DNA of 64,000 nucleotides from Lachnospiraceae bacterium (GCA_024687125.1 JAILFA010000096.1:16027-80026); one strand, 5' to 3'. Counted from the first letter of the stretch, positions 27,390-36,371 are shown. Notes: generated by a model from the letters alone, not told the origin. A program made the numbers and translations.

Positions 27390-27771
27390 TTTTCATGAAG
27401 TAATGGAGTCGCTGCTTGGCGGGGTAGATACGCTTCTTTCTTCCAAGACAGTGGTAGGGCAGCCGCAGTCCGTGGGTGACTGCATGATCGTGCCGCTTGT
27501 GGATGTTTCGGTAGGCGCCGGTGCCGGTTCCTCTGTTTCTGACAAAAAGGGCGGCGGCGCAGGCGGATTTTCCGCCAAGCTTTCTCCGTCGGCCGTACTG
27601 ATCATCAAGGACGGTGTTACCAAGGTCGTGAACATCAAGAACCAGGATGCCGTCACCAAGGCGATCGATCTGGTGCCCGACGTCATCAACCGCATCATGG
27701 CGGGCAGAGACAAGAAGATGCCCGATGACAAAGAAGCTTTAGATATTGCATTTCCGGAGGACGATTCCTGA
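27367..27771 (+). CDS. gerW: GerW/YtfJ family sporulation protein
   Basis: A 134-residue protein with the YtfJ signature: the N-terminal MESLLGGVDTLL, IVPLVDVSVGAGAGSS, a glycine-rich GGGAGGFSAKLSP, and VLIIKDGVTKVVNI. In Bacillus it is made in sporulating cells and needed for normal germination of spores. The start overlaps the DUF2953 gene and a GAAGGAGGCAGGACC site precedes the GTG. The stop overlaps the next ATG by one base. Confidence 0.92.
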   Translation: MAEKKTNDFHEVMESLLGGVDTLLSSKTVVGQPQSVGDCMIVPLVDVSVGAGAGSSVSDKKGGGAGGFSAKLSPSAVLIIKDGVTKVVNIKNQDAVTKAIDLVPDVINRIMAGRDKKMPDDKEALDIAFPEDDS

Positions 27772-28328
27772 TGGCACTGACTGCCTATAAAGATATGACG
27801 GAAGAGGAGCTTCGCATACGCCAGGAGGAGATCATCGGTTCAGGTTCCGAGGATGAACTGCATGATCTCAGGTGTTTCCTGTTCCGTGAGAGCGTCCGCC
27901 TGACGACCAAGGAGCAGGCGATCGACGACAAATATGAGCGCTTTGAGACGGAACGCAGGCAGTTCCGCGATGAGATGCGCGACCTCAACCGGCAGATGGA
28001 ACGTGACCGCTGGCAGCTCCGCCAGGAGACGGAACTGTTTGACAAGCGGCTTGAGGTTTTAAAGAGCGGCTTTGATCAGCTTGCTGCCGATAAAAAGCGT
28101 CTGGAGCAGGATCGTATGATGCTCGAGGCGGAGCGTGAGGTGGTGGAGAGGGCCCGTCTGGGCAGCGGGGAATTCCTGTTTCGCGGCGTGAGCGATTCCT
28201 GGACACTGAGAAAAAGGTACAGGGACCTGATCAAGATCTTCCATCCGGACAATGCTGGCGGAGACCATGAGATCATCCAGATGATCAATCAGGAATACGA
28301 GGAACTCGCAGACGCGTACGGCGCCTGA
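27771..28328 (+). CDS. Coiled-coil protein with C-terminal J-domain-like segment
   Basis: 185 residues. The middle (about 45-130) is a continuous charged helix/coiled coil rich in Arg, Glu, Asp and Gln. The last 45 residues look like the core of a J domain. The HPD tripeptide that stimulates Hsp70 ATPase is present in KIFHPDNAGGD, followed by a helix MINQEYEELADAY. The domain is C-terminal instead of N-terminal as in DnaJ. It could recruit DnaK to a target held by the coiled coil. The gene is fused by a one-base overlap to gerW, and a strong bidirectional terminator follows. Confidence 0.7.
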   Translation: MALTAYKDMTEEELRIRQEEIIGSGSEDELHDLRCFLFRESVRLTTKEQAIDDKYERFETERRQFRDEMRDLNRQMERDRWQLRQETELFDKRLEVLKSGFDQLAADKKRLEQDRMMLEAEREVVERARLGSGEFLFRGVSDSWTLRKRYRDLIKIFHPDNAGGDHEIIQMINQEYEELADAYGA

Positions 28329-28345
28329 ACGGATAAGAGGAACAC

Positions 28346-28374
28346 GAAAAAGCGGCCCTGCGGCCGCTTCTTTC
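28346..28374. terminator. Bidirectional terminator between the J-domain gene and rpmB
   Basis: AAGCGGCC and GGCCGCTT form a perfect stem with a CTGC loop. A T-rich tract follows on the plus strand (TTCTTTC) and five T on the minus strand, so it can serve both convergent genes. Confidence 0.85.
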
Positions 28375-28413
28375 ATTAAAGAAAATGTGAGACGGAAACG
28401 TATCTGTTATGTC

Positions 28414-28599
28414 TCAGCCTCTTTCCACCTTGCCGGAGCGAAGGCAGGAGCTGCAAACGGGCATCTTCTTTTTCGCGCCGTTTACAAGCACCGTCACGCG
28501 CTGGATGTTGGCGTGCCAGATCTTATTGGATCTTCTGTGCGAATGGCTGACGTTGTTGCCGAAATGAACGCCCTTGCCGCAGATTTCACATTTAGCCAT
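28414..28599 (-). CDS. rpmB: 50S ribosomal protein L28
   Basis: A 61-residue L28 protein with MAKCEICGKG at the start and CSSCLRSGKV near the end, giving two CxxC pairs for a zinc site. GNNVSHSHRRSNK is the family's conserved core. It is transcribed opposite to the yloU/yloV-like genes, the same arrangement as in many Firmicutes. AAGGGAGGTTATCATC precedes the start on the minus strand. Confidence 0.97.
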   Translation of the reverse strand: MAKCEICGKGVHFGNNVSHSHRRSNKIWHANIQRVTVLVNGAKKKMPVCSSCLRSGKVERG

Positions 28600-28623
28600 G
28601 ATGATAACCTCCCTTTAAAACCA

Positions 28624-28650
28624 CTGCGCGTCGCGTCTATGCGCGCGCAG
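28624..28650 (-). promoter_or_regulatory. Hairpin in the rpmB leader
   Basis: CTGCGCG at 28624-28630 and CGCGCAG at 28644-28650 form a 7-bp GC stem within the leader RNA between promoter and ribosome site. Its role is unknown; autoregulation is a possibility. Confidence 0.4.
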
Positions 28651-28655
28651 AAGAC

Positions 28656-28684
28656 ATAATATCAGAAATTCAAGACAAATGCAA
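28656..28684 (-). promoter_or_regulatory. Promoter of rpmB
   Basis: On the minus strand TTGCAT, 17 bases, TATTAT, followed by a leader of about 50 bases. It is nearly back-to-back with the -10 of the Asp23-like gene. Confidence 0.6.
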
Positions 28685-28719
28685 GTAAAAACATACTTTC
28701 TTTTTTTGTAAAAAGACAC

Positions 28720-28725
28720 TATAAT
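28720..28725 (+). promoter_or_regulatory. -10 element of the Asp23-like/fakA operon
   Basis: A perfect TATAAT at 28720-28725 in an AT-rich stretch, with only a poor -35 (TTTCTT at 28697). A short hairpin GGGTG/CACCC lies at 28742-28755 before the GGGAGGG ribosome site. Confidence 0.5.
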
Positions 28726-28776
28726 GATTTGGGCAATTTATGGGTGCTTGCACCCGCCACCATACGGGAGGGATTT

Positions 28777-29139
28777 ATGAGATCTTCTACCATGAATACG
28801 CACATCGGGAATATCGCGATCGACAATGAGGTGATCGCTCAGTACGCGGGAGCCGTCGCGATGGAATGCTTCGGCGTCGTCGGCATGGCCGGTATCAGCG
28901 TCCGGGAGGGGCTCGCAAAGCTTCTGAAAAAGGACCGGATGACCCGCGGGATCCATGTTTATGCGACACCGGCGCATAAGCTGCGTCTTGATTTTCATGT
29001 GATCGTTTCCTACGGCGTGAGCATCATGGCGGTAGCTGACAATCTGATCGATAATGTAAAATACAAGGTCGAGGAGTTCACCGGGATGGAGATCGAGAAG
29101 ATCAACATCTATGTTGAAGGTGTTCGGGTCATCGACTGA
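28777..29139 (+). CDS. Asp23/Gls24 family protein (YloU-like)
   Basis: A 120-residue protein with the Asp23 core (GNIAIDNEVIAQYAG, CFGVVGMAG, VDFHVIVSYGV-like strand and VDNVKYKVEEFTGMEI-like helix). The ATG at 28777 follows ACGGGAGGGATTT and gives the normal length; a second ATG at 28792 is possible. Asp23 proteins are membrane-associated and implicated in envelope homeostasis. In Firmicutes this gene is almost always next to the DAK2 kinase gene, as here, which suggests a link to fatty-acid kinase, although the mechanism is unknown. Confidence 0.9.
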   Translation: MRSSTMNTHIGNIAIDNEVIAQYAGAVAMECFGVVGMAGISVREGLAKLLKKDRMTRGIHVYATPAHKLRLDFHVIVSYGVSIMAVADNLIDNVKYKVEEFTGMEIEKINIYVEGVRVID

Positions 29140-29159
29140 GCAGGACGGAGGAAAGAGAG

Positions 29160-30830
29160 TTGAACGAAATGACCATTGATGCTGCGATGCTCGCGAGGAT
29201 GTTTCTCGCGGGCGCAAAGAGACTGGAATCGCAGCAGGCGATCATCAACGAGCTGAATGTTTTCCCCGTGCCGGACGGTGATACGGGAACCAACATGACG
29301 GCGACCATCATGCAGGCGGCTGAGGAAGTCGCCGGCGAACAGGACGCTTCGATGGAAGTGATCTGCAAATCCATTTCCTCCGGATCCCTCAGAGGGGCCA
29401 GAGGAAATTCGGGCGTGATCCTTTCCCAGCTCCTGCGCGGCTTTACCAAGGTCATCAAAAAGCAGGAGACGGTTGATGTCCCTGTTATCGCGGATGCCTT
29501 TGAAAAAGCGGTTGAAACGGCCTATAAGGCGGTCATGAAACCCAAGGAGGGCACGATCCTGACAGTCGCCAAGGGCGCGGCCGAGCAGGCCAGAGCTCTG
29601 GCAGACAACGGTGTAGAGGATCTGGATACCTTTTTCCGGGGCGTGATCGATTATGCGGACGAGGTCTTGGAAAAGACACCGGATATGCTGCCCGTCCTCA
29701 AGGAGGCGGGGGTCGTTGATTCCGGCGGCAAGGGCCTGGTGGAAGTGCTCAGGGGCGCGTATGACGGTTATCTCGGCAAAGGGATTCCGTTCTCCGCTTC
29801 TGCCGAAGAGGAGGCGCAGGAGGAAGAAGAGCGACTGAAATATGCCTATTGCGTGGTTCTCAGAGCCGTGCTCAAGCAGCCGCTCAACCGAAAGCAGATG
29901 AGCGATATCCGCAGCTTTCTCGCTTCCGTCGGTGACGGTGTGCGTGTGAGCGACTGCGGAGACGCCGGGATCTCCCTGCACATTCATACGGATGATCCGG
30001 GACTGGTGCTGCAGCGTGCCCTGATGTACGGTGATCTGCGCGAGGTCAGCGTGCACGATATCAAGACCGAGGGACATATCGAGGGGCCGGCCGGAGAGCC
30101 TGTCACCGCGGAAGCTCTGGAGCTCGACAGTTCGATCATCGCCGAGGAACCCCAAGTTCCTGCGGAGAAGAAGCCGGTCGGATTTGTGGCCGTATGCGCC
30201 GGTGACGGGATGGCGGAGATCTTCAGGAGCCTCGGCTGCGATGCTGTGATCGAGGGCGGACAGACGATGAATCCCAGCACGGACGACATCATCCAGGCGG
30301 CGCATCAGGTGAACGCGGAGACCGTGTTCATCCTGCCGAACAACAAGAACATCATCCTGGCGGCGGATCAGGCCAAAAAGATGTGCGACAGCGAGAATCT
30401 GATCGTGATCCCCACAAAGACCATGCCGCAGGGTATTGCGGCGCTTGTGAGCTTTGTCCCGGACGATTCGCCCGAAGAAAACGAAACGATGATGAAAGAT
30501 GCCATTACGCAGGTTTCGTCGGGTGAAGTGACCTATGCCGTGCGGGATACGGTGATCGACGGTACACAGATCCACCAGGGAGATTACATGGGGATCGGCG
30601 AAAAGGGGATCCTCGATGTCGGCAGAGACAGAGTCGAGGTCGCGGCGGATATGATTGGCAGGATGATGACCGACGGTCAGGAACTGATCAGTATCTATTA
30701 CGGCGCCGATGTGGATGAACAGGAGACTGAGAAGCTCCAGTCCGTGCTGAGCGAGAGATTTCCGGGAGTCGATGTGGAAATGCAGTACGGCGGGCAGCCG
30801 GTATATGCCTATATCGCTTCCGTGGAATGA
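29160..30830 (+). CDS. fakA: Fatty acid kinase catalytic subunit FakA (DAK2/YloV)
   Basis: A 556-residue protein. The N-terminal DAK2 kinase domain has NVFPVPDGDTGTNM (metal/ATP), RGARGNSGVILSQ and VDSGGKGL. A middle domain and a C-terminal DegV-like fold complete it. FakA phosphorylates fatty acid held by a FakB (DegV) partner so that host or environmental fatty acids can enter phospholipid synthesis. The start is TTG at 29160 after GACGGAGGAAAG. recG overlaps its end (ATGA). A FakB-type gene is 2 kb downstream. Confidence 0.93.
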   Translation: MNEMTIDAAMLARMFLAGAKRLESQQAIINELNVFPVPDGDTGTNMTATIMQAAEEVAGEQDASMEVICKSISSGSLRGARGNSGVILSQLLRGFTKVIKKQETVDVPVIADAFEKAVETAYKAVMKPKEGTILTVAKGAAEQARALADNGVEDLDTFFRGVIDYADEVLEKTPDMLPVLKEAGVVDSGGKGLVEVLRGAYDGYLGKGIPFSASAEEEAQEEEERLKYAYCVVLRAVLKQPLNRKQMSDIRSFLASVGDGVRVSDCGDAGISLHIHTDDPGLVLQRALMYGDLREVSVHDIKTEGHIEGPAGEPVTAEALELDSSIIAEEPQVPAEKKPVGFVAVCAGDGMAEIFRSLGCDAVIEGGQTMNPSTDDIIQAAHQVNAETVFILPNNKNIILAADQAKKMCDSENLIVIPTKTMPQGIAALVSFVPDDSPEENETMMKDAITQVSSGEVTYAVRDTVIDGTQIHQGDYMGIGEKGILDVGRDRVEVAADMIGRMMTDGQELISIYYGADVDEQETEKLQSVLSERFPGVDVEMQYGGQPVYAYIASVE

Positions 30831-32881
30831 CGGATCTTAAGGCGCCCCTTACGGTACTTAAGGGGATCGGTGATAAAAACGCAAAGCTCTTCGACGCGTG
30901 CGGTGTGCGCACGGTCGGGGAGCTTTTGACATACTGGCCCCGTGCGTATGATCATTTTGAAGTACCCGTCACGCCCGATACCTTTCGGGCGGGGGAGCGG
31001 GTGGCTGTGCGCTGCCGCCTTGTACGCGAGCCGGCGCTTCGTTATGTCCGGCGGTTCGCGATCCTGACAGCGGATGCCGCCTGCGGGACGGACGTGTTTC
31101 ATGTCACCTGGTTCAACCAGCCTTATCTGAAGAGAAGCCTGTATGCCGGCAGGGAATATGTACTGCGCGGTATCCTGGCCGTCAAAGGAGCCTCATTTGT
31201 TCTGGAGCAGCCGTCGATCTATGCGCCTGAGGAATATGCGCAGATCGCCGGGAAATATCTTCCCAGATACCCGCTCGTCCGGGGACTGAAGAATACCGCG
31301 GTCATACGTGCGGTCAGACAGGCGCTGGAAAGCGCCGATCCGGGAACAGACGCGGTTCCTGAAGCTGTATCGGATAAGAGGGGCTTTCTTTCCTATCAGG
31401 ATGCGATCAGGATGATCCATTTTCCGCCCGATGACGGCTGCCGGGAACAGGCGAGACGCCGGCTGGCGTATGGCGAATTATTTCTTTTCCTCACGGGACT
31501 GGGACTGATGAAACGGGCGGATGAGCTCACCACCGGCGGGATCCGGATGCAGAGATGTCCCGAGGCGGACGATCTGGTCCGAAACCTGCCGTACAGCCTT
31601 ACGGGGGCTCAGCAAAGAGTGCTGGAAGAGATCCTCGCGCAGATGGAGAGCGGGCAGCATGTTCACCGGCTGATCCAGGGAGATGTGGGCTCGGGCAAGA
31701 CGATCCTTGCGCTCCTGTTCATGCTTACCGCGGTGACTAACGGCTGTCAGGCGGCTCTCATGGCACCGACACAGGTACTGGCCGCGCAGCATTATGAGAC
31801 CTTTGTCTCGATGACGGAAAAATATCATCTTCCGCTGCATCCGGTGCTGCTCTCGGGCACCTGCACGGCAGCGCAGCGCAGGAACATTCTGGCTTCGATC
31901 GAAAACGGCGAGGCGGACTGTGTGATCGGCACGAATGCTCTGATGCAGGACGCGGTGAGCTATCATAAACTGGGACTTGTGATCACGGATGAACAGCACC
32001 GGTTCGGCGTGCGGCAGCGTGAAAAACTCGCCGGGAAAGGGGAGAGACCGCACATCATTGTCATGAGCGCCACGCCGATCCCCAGAACCCTTGCCCTGAT
32101 CCTTTACGGAGACCTTGAGGTGTCTGTGCTGGATGAGATGCCCGCTTCCCGGAAAAGGATCAAAAACGCCCTCGTGGGCCCGGAATACCGCCCCAAAGCG
32201 TATAAATTCATCACGGAACAGGTGGCGGCAGGGCATCAGGCCTATGTGATCTGCCCCATGATCGAGGAGGGGGAGACGGAGGGCGAAGAAAACGTCAAAG
32301 ATTACGCGGATAAGCTGAAAAGCGCTCTTCCGGAAAGCGTCCGTGTGGCGATCCTGCACGGCAGGATGAAGGCCGAGGAAAAGGACAGAGTCATGAGCGC
32401 TTTCGCCGCGGGGGAGACGGATGTGCTCGTATCGACTACGGTCGTTGAGGTGGGGGTCAATGTTCCCAACGCGACCGTCATGATGATCGAGAATGCCGAA
32501 CGCTTCGGCCTTGCCGCGCTCCATCAGCTGCGGGGTCGTGTGGGACGCGGGGAAGCCCAGTCCTATTGCATCTTTGTCAATACATCGGACAGTGAAGAGT
32601 CCGAAAAACGACTGCAGATACTGAGGGATTCGGTTGACGGATTTGCCATTGCGGATCAGGACTTAAAGCTCCGCGGCCCGGGAGAACTCTCCGGTGTCCG
32701 TCAGAGCGGAGAGATGGGATTCCGTCTGGCGGATATTTACGCGGATGCGGATCTGCTCCGGCAGGCGTCGGAGGATGTCGGTGAGCTTCTCGCAGCGGAT
32801 CCCCATCTGACCGCACCGGAACATGCGATCCTCAGAACAGCTGTTTCGGACAGGGTTCAGATGGATGTGAAAACGCTATAA
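30827..32881 (+). CDS. recG: ATP-dependent DNA helicase RecG
   Basis: A 684-residue superfamily 2 helicase. It has the N-terminal wedge/OB domain (APLTVLKGIGDKNAKLF), helicase motif I GDVGSGKT, motif Ia APTQVLA and motif II DEQH. Motif III is MSATPIPRTLAL, and motifs V-VI are VVEVGVNVPNA and QLRGRVGRG. The C-terminal hairpin region (LKLRGPGELSGVRQSG) is also present. It remodels stalled forks and Holliday junctions. The order fakA-recG matches Firmicutes. Translation is coupled to fakA by ATGA. Confidence 0.97.
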   Translation: MTDLKAPLTVLKGIGDKNAKLFDACGVRTVGELLTYWPRAYDHFEVPVTPDTFRAGERVAVRCRLVREPALRYVRRFAILTADAACGTDVFHVTWFNQPYLKRSLYAGREYVLRGILAVKGASFVLEQPSIYAPEEYAQIAGKYLPRYPLVRGLKNTAVIRAVRQALESADPGTDAVPEAVSDKRGFLSYQDAIRMIHFPPDDGCREQARRRLAYGELFLFLTGLGLMKRADELTTGGIRMQRCPEADDLVRNLPYSLTGAQQRVLEEILAQMESGQHVHRLIQGDVGSGKTILALLFMLTAVTNGCQAALMAPTQVLAAQHYETFVSMTEKYHLPLHPVLLSGTCTAAQRRNILASIENGEADCVIGTNALMQDAVSYHKLGLVITDEQHRFGVRQREKLAGKGERPHIIVMSATPIPRTLALILYGDLEVSVLDEMPASRKRIKNALVGPEYRPKAYKFITEQVAAGHQAYVICPMIEEGETEGEENVKDYADKLKSALPESVRVAILHGRMKAEEKDRVMSAFAAGETDVLVSTTVVEVGVNVPNATVMMIENAERFGLAALHQLRGRVGRGEAQSYCIFVNTSDSEESEKRLQILRDSVDGFAIADQDLKLRGPGELSGVRQSGEMGFRLADIYADADLLRQASEDVGELLAADPHLTAPEHAILRTAVSDRVQMDVKTL

Positions 32882-32885
32882 GGTA

Positions 32886-32914
32886 TGGACGCAGACGGGC
32901 ATCTGCGGTATAAT
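32886..32914 (+). promoter_or_regulatory. Promoter of the DegV gene with inverted repeat in the spacer
   Basis: TGGACG at 32886-32891, a 17-base spacer, and TATAAT at 32909-32914. Within the spacer CGCAGA and TCTGCG (32890-32907) form a 6-bp inverted repeat with a 6-base gap, placed where a repressor could block polymerase. No known operator consensus fits it. Confidence 0.55.
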
Positions 32915-32954
32915 AAATTGTTAATTTGCTTTTCTTTTGGGAGTAGAGGTGTTT

Positions 32955-33827
32955 ATGGGCAGGGTCGCGATCGTAACGGATTCGAACAGCGGTATCACAC
33001 AGCGGGCAGCCGAGGAACTGGGCGTTTTTGTCCTGCCGATGCCTTTTCGTATCGATAATAAAGACTATTACGAGGATATCAACATCACGCAGGAAGAGTT
33101 CTATACTCTGATCGAAGCGGGCGGTGAGGTCACCACCTCGCAGCCTTCTCCCGCGGAGGTGCAGGCGCTGTGGGACAGACTCCTGGAGGATCACGATCAG
33201 ATCGTGCATATCCCGATGAGCAGCGGTCTCTCCGGGAGCTGTCAGAGTGCGGGAATGCTCGCGGAATCCTATGACGGAAAAGTTGAGGTGGTCGACAACC
33301 AGCGCATATCCGTCACCCTGCGCCGTTCCTGTATTGACGCCCTTGAACTTGCCGCCGGCGGGATGAACGCGGCGCAGATCAAGGCGGAGCTGGAGCGCAC
33401 CGGCCTGGATACCTCGATCTACATCATGCTGGATACGCTTTCTTACCTTAAGCGAGGCGGGCGGATCACACCCGCGGCGGCGGCGATCGGATCGCTCCTG
33501 AAGATCAAGCCCGTCCTGCAGATCCAGGGCGAAAAGCTGGATGCCTTTGCCAAAGCAAGGACCAGCGCGCAGGGCAAAAAAATGATGATCCAGGCGATCC
33601 GAAATGATATCGAGCGCAGATTCGGCGGACTGGATGTGCATGACGTCGATATCGATATGGCGTATACGCGGCACGAGGATATGCTGCTGGAGTTTCGGGA
33701 GGAAGTGGCGGAGGCATTTCCCTGGGCGGGGGAGATCCATTATGATCCGCTTTCACTTTCCGTCGGATGCCACATCGGTCCCGGTGCGATCGCTGTCACC
33801 GTGACAAAGCGGAACCACTTTTCATAG
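32955..33827 (+). CDS. DegV family fatty-acid-binding protein (FakB-like)
   Basis: A 290-residue complete DegV protein. It has the N-terminal IVTDSNSGI, TSQPSP, the ligand-loop IPMSSGLSGSCQSAG, VVDNQRIS, LKRGGRI and the C-terminal SVGCHIGPGA. Such proteins bind a fatty acid and present it to FakA; fakA lies 2 kb upstream. The ATG at 32955 follows GAGTAGAGGTG; a TTG at 32937 is in frame but less likely. It is transcribed from its own promoter, separately from recG. Confidence 0.9.
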   Translation: MGRVAIVTDSNSGITQRAAEELGVFVLPMPFRIDNKDYYEDINITQEEFYTLIEAGGEVTTSQPSPAEVQALWDRLLEDHDQIVHIPMSSGLSGSCQSAGMLAESYDGKVEVVDNQRISVTLRRSCIDALELAAGGMNAAQIKAELERTGLDTSIYIMLDTLSYLKRGGRITPAAAAIGSLLKIKPVLQIQGEKLDAFAKARTSAQGKKMMIQAIRNDIERRFGGLDVHDVDIDMAYTRHEDMLLEFREEVAEAFPWAGEIHYDPLSLSVGCHIGPGAIAVTVTKRNHFS

Positions 33828-33860
33828 AGCGGGATCTGCTGATCCATAAGGGGGGAGATC

Positions 33861-34424
33861 ATGGATAAAAAGATGAGAAGCATCGGGATCAAAATGAGCC
33901 TTCTGATGGGGCTGACGATGAGCCTGTTCCTGTCCCTGGTGGGTACGGTGCACGGCCTGAGCAGTTCTCCGGCCGAGGTTCCTTTTATGGGATATGTGAT
34001 GAGCTATCTCAAAGGCTTTGCTGTGAGCCTCATCATCAGCCTGGTGATCGGCTTTATCGTCCCGATGGGCCGGATCAGCCGGGCGATCGGTGAAAAGGCC
34101 GGACACGGGACACTCAAGGCGAGGATCCTTGACAGCTTTGTTTCCAATCTGATCTACACGCCGATCATCACGGTGGTGATGGTCGCTCTGAACTACGGCA
34201 ATGCGGCATCGCAGGCTGAGGCACACGGACAGGCGGCTCCGCCGTTTATCATGATGTTCCTGTCGTCCCTGTGGATCTGTTTCCTTGTGGGCTGGGTCAT
34301 CATCTTTATCGTACAGCCGCTGTATATGAAGCTTTTGATGAAAGGGATCCCTGCAGGGGGTCCGGGAATGGGAGGCCCCGAAAGACGCGGCCCGGGCGGC
34401 CGGGGGCCTGAAGGTCAGGCATGA
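33861..34424 (+). CDS. DUF2798-like membrane protein with Gly/Pro-rich tail
   Basis: A 187-residue protein with about four membrane helices in two similar pairs (residues about 10-30 and 50-72; 88-108 and 128-150). This resembles a doubled DUF2798 unit. The last 22 residues are a Gly/Pro/Arg-rich tail with repeated GGP and RGP. GGGGGGAGATC precedes the ATG. Function unknown; it stands alone before the gyrase subunit gene. Confidence 0.65.
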   Translation: MDKKMRSIGIKMSLLMGLTMSLFLSLVGTVHGLSSSPAEVPFMGYVMSYLKGFAVSLIISLVIGFIVPMGRISRAIGEKAGHGTLKARILDSFVSNLIYTPIITVVMVALNYGNAASQAEAHGQAAPPFIMMFLSSLWICFLVGWVIIFIVQPLYMKLLMKGIPAGGPGMGGPERRGPGGRGPEGQA

Positions 34425-34442
34425 GGAGAAAATCACATCAAT

Positions 34443-36371
34443 ATGGGAAGTCTGGTAAATAACGATTATAACGCATCAAGCATCACGGTACTGGAGGGCC
34501 TGGAGGCTGTCCGCATGCGACCCGGCATGTACATCGGGTCGACGACGACCAGAGGCCTGAACCACCTGGTCTACGAGATCGTGGACAATGCCGTGGATGA
34601 GCATCTGGCGGGATTCTGCAGTGAGATCCGCGTGACGCTGGAGGCTGACGGATCCGCGACAGTCGAGGACAACGGCCGCGGTGTTCCGGTTGACCGGCAC
34701 GCCAAAGGAATCTCCGCGGAGCGTATTGTCTACACGACACTCCATGCGGGCGGAAAGTTTGACAACAGCTCCTACAAGACGAGCGGCGGACTACACGGTG
34801 TGGGCAGCTCCGTTGTCAATGCGCTGTCTTCCCGTATGACCGTCCTCATCAAGACCGGCGGCCATATCTATCAGGATACCTATGAACGGGGGGAACCGAC
34901 CACACCTCTGGTGATGGGGCTGCTCACACCGATCGGAGATACCAGGAAGACCGGGACCAAGGTCAATTTCCTGCCGGATGATACGATCTTCGAAAAGACA
35001 CGCTTCAAGGAGGACGACATCAAATCCCGCCTTCATGAGACAGCGTATCTCAACCCGACGCTCACGATCATTTATGAGGATAAGCGCCCGGGAACCGAAG
35101 AGACCATCACCTTCCATGAGGAGGAAGGGATCGTCGGCTTTGTGAAGGAGCTCAACAAGGGACACGAGGCAGTGACGGATGTGATCTCCGTGCAGGGGGC
35201 GAGCGAGGGGATCGAGGTTGCCTGTGCCTTCCAGTACATCGGTGAATTCCGCGAAGAGGTGCTGGGCTTCTGCAACAACATCTACAACGCCGAAGGCGGT
35301 ACCCATCTGACCGGCTTCAAGACAGTACTCACCTCGGTCATAAATAATTACGCCAAGGGACTGGGTTCCCTCAAGGAAAAGGACGCCAACTTCACGGGTG
35401 CGGATGTCCGCAACGGACTGACAGCGGTCATTTCGATCAAGCATCCCGACCCGCGGTTTGAAGGACAGACCAAGACCAAGCTCGACAACCAGGATGCCTC
35501 CAAGGTGGTCTCCAGGGTTGTGGGAGACGAGATCGTAAGGTTCTTTGACCGCAATCTCGAGACGCTCAAATCCGTCATCGCATGCGCGGAAAAAGCGGCA
35601 AAGATCCGCAGAACCGAGGAAAAGGCCAAAACGAATATGCTCACCAAGCAGAAGTATTCGTTTGATTCCAACGGCAAGCTCGCGAACTGCATCAGCCGTG
35701 ACGCGAAAAAGTGCGAGATCTTTATCGTCGAGGGTGATTCCGCCGGCGGCAGTGCCAAGATGGCCAGAGACAGGGAATATCAGGCGATCCTGCCGATCCG
35801 CGGCAAGATCCTCAATGTAGAAAAAGCGTCGATCGACAAGGTGCTCGCGAACGCGGAGATCAAGACCATGATCAACGCGTTCGGCTGCGGCTTTTCAGAG
35901 GGCTACGGCAATGATTTCGATATCAGGAAGCTCCGCTACGACAAGATCATCATCATGGCGGATGCCGATGTGGACGGCGCGCATATCGCGACGCTGCTGC
36001 TGACGCTGTTTTACCGGTTTATGCCGGATCTCATCTATGAGGGGCATGTCTACATCGCCATGCCTCCGCTGTACAAGGCGATCCCGGCCAGAGGAGAGGG
36101 CGAGTACCTCTACGATGACGAGGCGCTGATGCGCTATCGAAAAAAGCACAAGGGCTCCTTTACGCTGCAGCGCTACAAGGGACTGGGAGAGATGGATCCG
36201 GAGCAGCTGTGGGAGACGACGCTGGATCCCGCGCGCAGACTGATGAAATCCGTGCAGATCGAGGATGCCAGAATGGCGTCAGAGATGACCGAGCTCCTCA
36301 TGGGAGTCGATGTGTCGCCCCGCCGCGACTATATCCACGCGCACGCGACGGATGCGATGCTGGACGTGTGA
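34443..36371 (+). CDS. gyrB: DNA gyrase/topoisomerase IV subunit B
   Basis: A 642-residue type IIA topoisomerase ATPase subunit. The GHKL ATPase has EIVDNAVDEH, DNGRGVPVD and GGLHGVGSSVVNALS. A transducer domain and the TOPRIM motif EGDSAGGSAK with DADVDGAH follow, and the typical C-terminus begins near MDPEQLWETT. All catalytic residues are present. No gyrA/parC gene is adjacent, unlike the usual gyrBA or parEC pair, so it may be a second, orphan copy or the gyrB of a rearranged chromosome. GyrB versus ParE cannot be settled by reading. Confidence 0.9.
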   Translation: MGSLVNNDYNASSITVLEGLEAVRMRPGMYIGSTTTRGLNHLVYEIVDNAVDEHLAGFCSEIRVTLEADGSATVEDNGRGVPVDRHAKGISAERIVYTTLHAGGKFDNSSYKTSGGLHGVGSSVVNALSSRMTVLIKTGGHIYQDTYERGEPTTPLVMGLLTPIGDTRKTGTKVNFLPDDTIFEKTRFKEDDIKSRLHETAYLNPTLTIIYEDKRPGTEETITFHEEEGIVGFVKELNKGHEAVTDVISVQGASEGIEVACAFQYIGEFREEVLGFCNNIYNAEGGTHLTGFKTVLTSVINNYAKGLGSLKEKDANFTGADVRNGLTAVISIKHPDPRFEGQTKTKLDNQDASKVVSRVVGDEIVRFFDRNLETLKSVIACAEKAAKIRRTEEKAKTNMLTKQKYSFDSNGKLANCISRDAKKCEIFIVEGDSAGGSAKMARDREYQAILPIRGKILNVEKASIDKVLANAEIKTMINAFGCGFSEGYGNDFDIRKLRYDKIIIMADADVDGAHIATLLLTLFYRFMPDLIYEGHVYIAMPPLYKAIPARGEGEYLYDDEALMRYRKKHKGSFTLQRYKGLGEMDPEQLWETTLDPARRLMKSVQIEDARMASEMTELLMGVDVSPRRDYIHAHATDAMLDV

